A stretch of DNA of 64,000 nucleotides, taken from positions 171,253,955 to 171,317,954 of the forward strand of contig CM051462.1 of NCBI GenBank assembly GCA_028095005.1, written 5' to 3'. The notes beneath the pieces were generated by a model. The model saw only the letters and a list, made by a program, of their open reading frames with translations, searched no databases and was not told the DNA's origin. The DNA comes from Rhynchospora pubera (lineage: Eukaryota > Streptophyta > Magnoliopsida > Poales > Cyperaceae). The translations under genes and the position numbers were made by a program. The stretch's first letter is position 1. Each line of letters starts with the position of its first letter. Below, piece by piece: positions 47,826 through 56,100 of the stretch.

Positions 47826-47861
47826 ATTTCGGTCCGAAATGTAAGGGTTTCGGTCCGAAAT
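47826..47861. promoter_or_regulatory. Paired palindrome, LTR pair a
   Basis: ATTTCGGTCCGAAAT, spacer GTAAGG, GTTTCGGTCCGAAAT; 21-bp phase. The same pair is at 59655-59690 in the other LTR. A decayed dyad GTTTTGAACCGAAAT follows at 47869. Confidence 0.65.
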
Positions 47862-48765
47862 CCTTACTGTTTTGAACCGAAATTGCTTTAGAGTTAATGT
47901 TTCGACTTGTTATCTCTACACAATGCTATGCGAAGGGTACTAAACAACCAGACCTAAGTTAAGACCTCAGCTTTCGCGATTTCGACTCTAACTTGGTTTG
48001 GAACTTGCTTTTCGCCTCATAAACAATCAAACATGTACTTTCGTCCTAATTTGATTGTTTAGGTGAGTTAAATCGGGGTTCTAGAAATATTTAAAGTCCT
48101 ATCGGATCGATAAAAATTGCACCTGTCGGTCACAACTAACCTCCTCTTTCGAGTGATTGGTTTATTTCATATACTCAACTATTCAATTAATTGTTTCTGT
48201 CTAATGCCCTAATGGTGCTGCAGACATCATTAAGTAGACAATAAAGCAAGTAATTAAACTAACTAAGCAAACGATAAATCTCAACAAAACTCATCACATA
48301 AACATAGCGTAAATGATCAAGTCATCACATAATATCAAACTAATCTACTAGCTATCCCTAGAACATCATAAAGGAGTCTAGCCTAACATGCTCATAACAG
48401 AAATAAAAAGTATCATGCAAATAAGTAAGATACAAGCCATAAAACAACGAAACATAAGCATAAAGGAGTAAACCGAGGTATCCAATGCAAATACTCGCTG
48501 TCCTAAGGCCAAGGAATCGATGTGGAGATGCAAGATCGCTGCCGTCGCACACAAACACTGCTGCTCCTCAAGAAAACCCGTAAAAAGAGCCAAAAACGCC
48601 TAAAAACAATCGTGTATTGTGGAGAAAATCAAAAGTGGAAGAAGAGACCCGCCTCTGGTCGAGAACATGTGCCTATATACTCCCCCTCGTCGGTCCAGAG
48701 GCGGCTAGGGCAAGAAACGCGCTTTCCCTCCTTGAAACTTGCCAAAATCTACTTTCCATAACAAG

Positions 48766-48801
48766 ATTTCGGACCGAAATCAGACCATTTCGGACCGAAA
48801 T
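48766..48801. promoter_or_regulatory. Paired palindrome, LTR pair b
   Basis: ATTTCGGACCGAAAT, spacer CAGACC, ATTTCGGACCGAAAT; 21-bp phase. The same pair is at 60595-60630 in the other LTR. Confidence 0.65.
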
Positions 48802-49110
48802 TGAAAGCAAATGGGGTGAAATGGGCTGAAACCAGGGCCTGTGATCTATCTCGGCCCATGGTGGTGTAGTCTAGGTCTAGGCACGCATGTGTGAGCCAGG
48901 AATGAGTCATCTGGCTGAGGGTTGGGCTCCACTCTTCATGTCTTAGGCGTCTTGTCTTCAATTTCTACGGGAATTCTACAAAATAGAGATAGAAGCGACG
49001 GCAGTACAAAATCCTGGAAAACACAATTAATAATGAGACATTTATAATGGTTTGAGTGCTATTTTGGTGCTAAGTTTGGCCAAAAATATGTATATAAATA
49101 TGAGATATCA

Positions 49111-50462
49111 AATCCCCCCAAACTTAAATCTTTGTTTGTCCTCAAACAAAATCCTAAGCTTAAAAGAATCAACTATACTTAGACTTAAAATCAAATCATC
49201 TCAAACCAAATCAATCGTCTATGTTTTACTCAAAATTTCACATGGATGTACAATCTTAAAGCAAGTCCGAAATTTCTAATCAAGAACAAGAGTTTAGGTC
49301 TCTTTTGGATTGAACTTGTGCCTCTCTTAGCCCTAATGGATTTCATTTGTCATGTCAAGAATCCTAGCTTCTCTATGTCAATTCAATTGCAAAAGTTTGT
49401 AAAAGGAATTTTATCCAAGTCGAAAATTTTATAACGAATCCTTCTCAAAGCAATTTTTGTTTTCACCAATTTAATTTGTGCAAGTCGAGTCGTGGGGCTT
49501 TACACCCTAGAGGATATAATGCGGTGTCATTGGCCTTAAGTTTGCTACTAGCACATGTCGCGCTAGGGAGGTTGGACGGGTGTTGCTCGACTATGGCCAC
49601 GGTACACTTGGGCCATAATACTCAACAACTCCTTTACCAATGCTTTCGCACCGGGTCCGATAGGAACTAATTATAAACTACCCAATTATAACTCGAGATC
49701 TTTGAGTTATAATTCCTGACAACTTATAATTAATCCCAATACCCTCCAATTTGTGGCTAAGTTAGTGGAAGAAGGCCTCGGTGCATCCTCGTTTTCACAA
49801 CTATTTAAATTTTTGTCAATTTAGAATTTTGCTCGTTGGTGATTCAAGCGTTTACACACATCCGGATTCATCTTATAATTTTCAAAGTTTATAAAATCCA
49901 TTTTAGACAAAAATTTGCAAGATATAAAATCGTTCACTCGACAAAAACTTGTGAGACTTGACTTAGATTGTTTTGACATTTTTATTTTTTTTCAAGCATC
50001 CAATTTCAGATTCTAGACTTTTGAACTAATTACCAATTTGGTCTATTGGTGCACAAGTCACGTTAAAGCATTCTAAACATCGAAAGTCCTTGAAAAAGAA
50101 ATCTTAGAAATGCTTTTAAAATTCCAAATAGTGTAAAACAGAGAAAAACTTCATTAAATTGATTAGACCAGAGACAAATCACGCATTAAAATTAAGTTCA
50201 ACAATTTTCAGACAATTCTATGCAAGATTGCATTATCCAGAAGGTGATTTCGGTCCGAAATGGTGCCATTTCGGACCGAAATGAGACGGAAAAAATCAAA
50301 GTTTGACCGAAACAGAGACAAAAATTTACCAAAATTTTGCAACACATCCAGAAATCCATTTTAATGCTGATCCCCCCCAAACTTGAATTAAGCACTGTCC
50401 CTAGTGCTATACATTCATCTCATAAAGAAAAATAAAGAGAAAAAGGAGGAGAAATTACCAAA
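49111..50462. other. Athila 3' non-coding spacer
   Basis: No coding frame. It holds the polypurine tract next to the LTR (49111-49122), a second purine tract GTTTGGGGGGGATC on the minus strand near 50370-50385, and palindrome pair 50247-50282. The second tract could prime an additional plus strand. Confidence 0.7.
50247..50282. promoter_or_regulatory. Paired palindrome, spacer pair
   Basis: ATTTCGGTCCGAAAT, spacer GGTGCC, ATTTCGGACCGAAAT; 21-bp phase. This is the only pair whose two centres are complementary (T and A). Confidence 0.65.
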
Positions 50463-51836
50463 TCAAGAGGGCGGAGAAGCTGGGCCATCAACCGGCCCGT
50501 CATGTGGCTGCGGTGCTGGTGAATGGGCAGATGGCAAGCTCGAGGAAGAAGGTGAGGAAATCCACTCTGGTGGCCAGTGTCCATGCCGCAAGTAGTGATG
50601 ATTCGCATTGGCAAGGCGACTCAATTCCTCTAGCTGCTGCCCCTGTCGTGTAACTGCTGCCTGAGTCGCCGTGGTGGTGTCAACGAGGGTCCTCATCATC
50701 CCACTCCACTCCCCATACCACGGAGGGTACTCAATAGGAACATCACGTCTCTGGGAGCTCTCCGGTATGTCTGCATGTGGGGGCTCCGGAGCTGGTGGAA
50801 CTGCACCCATCTGAGGTGCTCCCTCAACATAATCAAGTGGGACCAACCATGTGCGACGGTCCCTGAGATCAATCCTGTGAGGATAAGGTAAGAAGAACCC
50901 AGGGCGGTTCTTCATGAGCCATCTATACCGGCAATCAGAAGCAGACCTCACAATATCGAGAAAACGCATCTCCCTATATCTATCAATGGTGGCTCTGGAC
51001 CATGCAGTGCAGTCAGTCCTAGCAGGGAGGCGTAATCCAGCAGCCTGTGCAATAAGTGTAACATAAGCTCCGATAGAAATGGCCCCAGAACTAATCTCAT
51101 CACGCTGCTCAAGCCAATGCTCTACCATCAACCTAGGGATACAAATCCTCTCTGTAGTCAACCTCATAATAGAATCCATGAGTACAAGGTCACTAACAGT
51201 GCACCGTCTGACTGTCTCCCCACGAGCGAAGACAGTGGAAGCTAAACACCTATGCATCAATCGCAAGGTAGGATGCTCAATCCATGTGGCAAGAGTATCT
51301 GACCCTGGGGACCGTGTAATCCCACTCCATACATCCTCCCTATCCAGAAGGCCTCCTACCTCAGCAATCCTCCTAACAGGGTGTCCCTCCTCTGTCCCAA
51401 AAAGCACACTCAACGCATCTATCTCTGATCGCCACTCCCTATCCATCAACCTGTACTGAATGTACTCAATGCCATCCAAAGCAAACACATCCAAAGAAGA
51501 GAGAAACTCCATGGTGAGCCTCTTGTAGGACTTAACATTGATATTCCAAAAATCCGGTGTAAAACCAACTCGCGCAGTCAACTCCAAGAACTCGTCCCTA
51601 ACCCCAAAAGTAGCCAAGACATCCAAGTCCACTAATCTGGTATGCTGAAACTCAAGGCGGTAAATTTTTCTGAAATTCTCAAATTGCCTCTTGGTAGGCA
51701 TGTGAAAACCATATTCTCGCTCAAATGGGGCGGCCGCCGGGTCATACTCTTCCATAGGGTCACTTTGAGGTGGTGGGGGTGGTGGTGCTGCCCCCTGGCG
51801 CCCCTGGGACCTTGTGACTCTCCTAGAGGGGTTCAT
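50463..51836 (-). CDS. Athila env-position ORF (ATHILA ORF-1 family), 457 aa
   Basis: The first ATG of the frame is at 51836 (MNPSRRVTRSQGR); the frame is open slightly further up from a GTG. The protein starts basic with a proline run, followed by an acidic/aromatic region. A central part contains LVDLDVLATFGVRDEFLEL and YKRLTMEFLSSLDVF, which resemble the ATHILA ORF-1 family (PF03078) found in this position in other Athila elements. The C-terminus is Ser/Pro-rich. I see no signal peptide or convincing membrane helix, so although the position is that of an envelope gene, membrane function is not supported. The ORF is intact. A palindrome pair lies just upstream of the start (51867-51902). 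Confidence 0.75.
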   Translation of the reverse strand: MNPSRRVTRSQGRQGAAPPPPPPQSDPMEEYDPAAAPFEREYGFHMPTKRQFENFRKIYRLEFQHTRLVDLDVLATFGVRDEFLELTARVGFTPDFWNINVKSYKRLTMEFLSSLDVFALDGIEYIQYRLMDREWRSEIDALSVLFGTEEGHPVRRIAEVGGLLDREDVWSGITRSPGSDTLATWIEHPTLRLMHRCLASTVFARGETVRRCTVSDLVLMDSIMRLTTERICIPRLMVEHWLEQRDEISSGAISIGAYVTLIAQAAGLRLPARTDCTAWSRATIDRYREMRFLDIVRSASDCRYRWLMKNRPGFFLPYPHRIDLRDRRTWLVPLDYVEGAPQMGAVPPAPEPPHADIPESSQRRDVPIEYPPWYGEWSGMMRTLVDTTTATQAAVTRQGQQLEELSRLANANHHYLRHGHWPPEWISSPSSSSLPSAHSPAPQPHDGPVDGPASPPS

Positions 51837-51866
51837 GGTCACTCAGAACGTTCAATCCAGAGAAGG

Positions 51867-51902
51867 GTTTCGGACCGAAATGGTCTGGTTTCGGACCGAA
51901 AT
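51867..51902. promoter_or_regulatory. Paired palindrome upstream of the env-position ORF
   Basis: GTTTCGGACCGAAAT, spacer GGTCTG, GTTTCGGACCGAAAT; 21-bp phase. The spacer is the reverse complement of that in LTR pair b, hinting that the two pairs are related by inversion. Confidence 0.65.
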
Positions 51903-52634
51903 GGGACGAAAATGGGCAAAAAGGTCCCTGGAAGGTAGCAAATCACACCAAACTCTCGGGTACACCCAATAAACACAATCACAATGCAGTACAAATTTTC
52001 TTAGCCCTTGAGTTGGTCCAGAAAGTCCAAAGTAAGAGGGAGAAAGAGAGATCCGACCTTAAAATCCTTGAAAAATGATGAAAACCGAGAGGGAGAAAAG
52101 GAGAAGGCTTGCCGAGCCCCTAGCGTGGCAGGTGAGTAGCCTAGATGCGGCGTGAATACCCAAACTGGGCGATTTCGGACCAAAACAATTTCTAGGTCGC
52201 CACTTTCCTTGGAGAAATCAGCCGTCGAAAGGCCTCGGCACGCGAAACCGAGGTTGCCAATGGAAAGAGAGTGGCGAGGTGGTTCGGATGGTTGGTCGAT
52301 CTCGTGGGGAGGTGGAGAGATGGGGTTGCGTGGTTAGTGGAGGTGTGGTTTCGGTTTGAAGAGGGAGCAACGGAGAGGCGTGAGGGGTGTCTGGATGGGG
52401 GGGAAACAGGGAGACGGAGAGGAAGGATTTAATGTTAGTGGGTCGGGTTTGGTTTAATGGGTAGTGGGTTTCGGGTTTGGAGAAAATCACCTCCATCAAG
52501 AGATGGGTCTTCATTTCGGATTGGGCCTGCAAAATAGGCAATCAAACAAAGTTAATCAGGCCCAGAAAATAATGAAAATAATCAAAGGCCCAAAATTCCA
52601 AGTAATTCAACCCAAAATAGTCGAGAAAGCCTTA

Positions 52635-52670
52635 ATTTCGGACCGAAATGATGAAATTTCGGACCGAAAT
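52635..52670. promoter_or_regulatory. Paired palindrome, pol-env spacer
   Basis: ATTTCGGACCGAAAT twice, spacer GATGAA; 21-bp phase. Confidence 0.65.
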
Positions 52671-53188
52671 GCATGATCAGATGCACAATTTGGAAGTTCT
52701 GCTGGTCATTTCACAATGAAAATTTTTCAGTAAGTGCAGAGAGAGAGAAGGGAGATTTTGGTGCAAAGAAAATCCTGGTTTTGTCGCTGAAATTTCAAAA
52801 ATTGATTTAAAGGTGCTTCTCTTCTTGTGTTTCCCAATTCATTCCATGTTGCAACTCGCATGAGGTCGTGCGTAGGCCATCATTCATGACCAGGGGTGCT
52901 CTAGCACGAGTTGCGTCCTCAGTCATTCTCCAATCAACCAGTGATTTGCCTACAGTAACAAAAATCAAACAAATTAAAAGTAGAAATAAGAAATAACCAT
53001 ATTTATTTATTATTTTTTTTTTATATTTTCTGATTTTTTTGTTTTTTTTTTGTTTTTTTTTTTTAAATAAATGAGGAGGAATGACAATGACAATTAAAAT
53101 TAAAAATAAAGAAAAAGAAATTGAAGGAGAATCTTGGGTTGCCTCCCAAGAAGCGCTTGTTTTGGGTCATTAGCTTGACCGTTGTTGG

Positions 53189-56100
53189 CTAGGCTTCTAT
53201 TGGAGGTTCGGAGAAGTAAACACTAGCCACTTTTTCCATATCCTCGTCGGCGATGTAGTGCTTAAGTCTTTGGCCATTGACTTTGAAAGGCTCTGAATCC
53301 TTGTCACAAATATCAATAGCACCGAAAGGATAGACCTTCACCACTCGAAATGGGCCAGACCAACGCGATCTCAACTTGCCAGGAAAAAGCCTCAATCTCG
53401 AATTGAATAATAGCACCAAGTCGCCTTCCTTGAATTCTCTCCTTGAGATTCTCCTATCATGCACAAGTTTCGTTTTTTCTTTATAAAATTTAGCATTTTC
53501 ATAGGAGTTTAGGCGTACCTCATCCAATTCATTTAGGTCCAATATTCGCTTTTCACCACATTTTAGCAAATCCATGTTGATGGCGCGAGTTGCCCAATAC
53601 GCCTTGTGCTCAAGTTCGACTGGCAAATGACACGGCTTGCCATAGACTAGCTTGAAAGGACTCATGCCAATGGGTGTCTTGAAAGCGGTTCGATAAGCCC
53701 AAAGTGCATCATCAAGTTTGCTTGCCCAATCCTTGCGTGAGCGAGCCACCGTCTTTTCCAAGATGCTTTTGATTTCTCTGTTGGACACCTCAACTTGCCC
53801 GCTTGTTTGAGGGTGATAGGCAGTGGCCACTTTGTGAATGACACCATGTTTCTTCAAGAGGCCATCAAAGTGTCGATTGATGAAATGCTTGCCACCGTCG
53901 CTTATCACCGCCCTTGGCACACCAAATCGAGGGAAGATGATTTTGGAGAAAAGGCGAATGACTGAGCTTGAATCTGCTGCCTTGCATGCAATTGCTTCCA
54001 CCCACTTTGAGACATAGTCAACAGCTACCAAGATGTACTCGAATCCATGTGAACTTGGAAACGGCCCCATGAAATCCACGCCCCATACATCAAAAATTTC
54101 AACTTCAAGAATAGGGTTAAGAGGCATTTCATTCCTTTTGGATATGTTGCCTGTTCTTTGACATTGATCACAAGAAGAAACAAAAGAATGGGCATCTTTG
54201 AAAAGAGAGGGCCAGTAAAAATCTGATTGGAGTACTTTGGCTGCGGTTTTAGAAAAAGAAGCATGGCCACCATAGGCAGAGGAATGGCAACTTGCAAGAA
54301 TGGCTCGAACCTCATCATAGGGCACACACCTTCTAAAGACATTGTCGATTCCAAGCTTGAAAAGATATGGCTCCTCCCAAAAGTAATACTTCGAGTCGGA
54401 TTTGAGCTTCTTCCTCTGTTGTGGGGTCATGTCAGAAGGCACATACCCACTTGCCAAAAAATTAGCCAGATCCGCATACCAGGGCTCCTCTGTTCTGCGC
54501 TTTTCCCTTTCATTTCGGTCCGAAATAGGGACATTTCGGTCCGAAATCATTGCTGTCGCCATGATTTCTGCCACCAGATCGTCATATTTCGGTCCGAAAT
54601 GGTTTGGTTTCGCCCCGAAATGTGCCTGTACAGAGAACAACTTTTCATCTGGAAAGAAATCGTTGATAGGGATTGGGTTACCTTGTTCCTCTTCCCAATG
54701 AAGGCGAGATAGATGGTCTGCCACTAGATTTTCTGAGCCTTTCTTGTCCTTGATCTCAAGGTCAAATTCTTGGAGAAGCAACACCCATCGAATCAATCTA
54801 GGCTTGGCATCCTTCTTGCTTAAGAGATAGCGGATGGCGGCATGGTCAGTGTACACGATCACCTTAGAGCCCACAAGGTATGATCTAAACTTGTCAAGCG
54901 CGAAGACTATGGCGAGGAGTTCCTTTTCTGTGGTTGTGTAGTTGACTTGGGCGGGGTCTAGCACCTTGCTAGCATAGTATATGGCCACTGGTTTCTTGTC
55001 CCTTCGCTGCCCAAGAACTGCCCCTACTGCATAGTCACTTGCATCGCACATAAGCTCGAACGGTTGGCTCCAATCTGGTGGTTGCAGGATGGGTGCTGAA
55101 ATGAGAGCCTCCTTTAACCTACGAAAAGCATCAAGACATTCATCATTGACAACGAATTCATTATCTTTAATCAGAAGGTTAGTTAGAGGTTTGGCAATTT
55201 TTGAAAAATCTTTGATGAATCGGCGATAAAATCCAGCGTGCCCCAAGAAACTTCTGACATCCTTGACACTTTTTGGCATATCAAGCTTCTCTATCACCTC
55301 GATCTTTGCCTTGTCAACCTCTATGCCCTTCGATGTCACCACGTGCCCCAGTACGACTCCTTGTTGCACCATGAAATGGCACTTTTCCCAATTCAAGACC
55401 AAGTTAACTTCTTCGCATCTCTGCAAGATTTTAGAAAGATTAGCAAGGCATGAATCAAAGCAAGTGCCATAAACAGAAAAATCATCCATAAACACATCCA
55501 TTTCTTTTTCAATAAAATCTGAGAATATGGCCATCATAGCTCTTTGGAAGGTTGCAGGTGCATTACAAAGACCAAAAGGCATACGCCTATACGCATAGGT
55601 ACCATAAGGACAAGTGAAAGTGGTTTTTTCTTGGTCATTTGGATGGATAGGTATTTGGAAGAAACCAGAGTAACCATCTAAATAACAAAAATATGAGTGA
55701 TTAGCAAGTCTTTCAAGCAATTGGTCAACAAATGGAAGTGGGAAGTGATCTTTTCGTGTCGCGGTGTTGAGCTTGCGATAGTCGATACACATCCGCCATC
55801 CAGTCACCATTCTTGTTTGAATCATCTCATCTTTTTCGTTCTTGACCACTGTTGTACCTCCCTTCTTGGGCACCACATGCACTGGGCTCACCCACTTGCT
55901 GTCAGAAATCAGATAGATGATGCCTGCGTCGAGAAGTTTGAGAATCTCCTTTTTGACCACTTCCTTGAGATTAGGGTTGAGTCGCCTTTGCCCTTCAATG
56001 GACGGTTTGTGCCCTTCTTCCAAGAGAATTCTATGCGTGCAAATGGAGGGATCGATACCCTTTAAGTCGTCGATGGAATAACCAATTGCACCCTTGTGAG

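Larger units (their letters stand above)
47487..49110 (-). repeat. 3' LTR of the Athila element
   Basis: 1624 bp, plus-strand ends TGATAAGGG and GAGATATCA. It holds palindrome pairs at 47826-47861 (both T-centred) and 48766-48801 (both A-centred), plus a decayed third dyad at 47869-47883. Confidence 0.95.
51843..53188. other. Athila spacer between pol and the env-position ORF
   Basis: No long coding frame on the minus strand. It holds palindrome pairs at 51867-51902 and 52635-52670, one decayed single dyad near 52172 (ATTTCGGACCAAAAC), and a T-rich low-complexity tract at 53005-53065. Confidence 0.7.

Noticed and set aside
47826..47861. Palindrome pairs as RNA hairpins (15-bp stem, 6-nt loop)
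   Set aside because: Because the centres of the two dyads are identical in nearly every pair, the stem would carry a central A-A or T-T mismatch; direct repeats on DNA fit better, though hairpins are not excluded.
48358..48829. Several small frames in the Athila LTRs, duplicated near 60187-60658
   Set aside because: They occur on both strands, are duplicated because the LTR is duplicated, and match no protein family.
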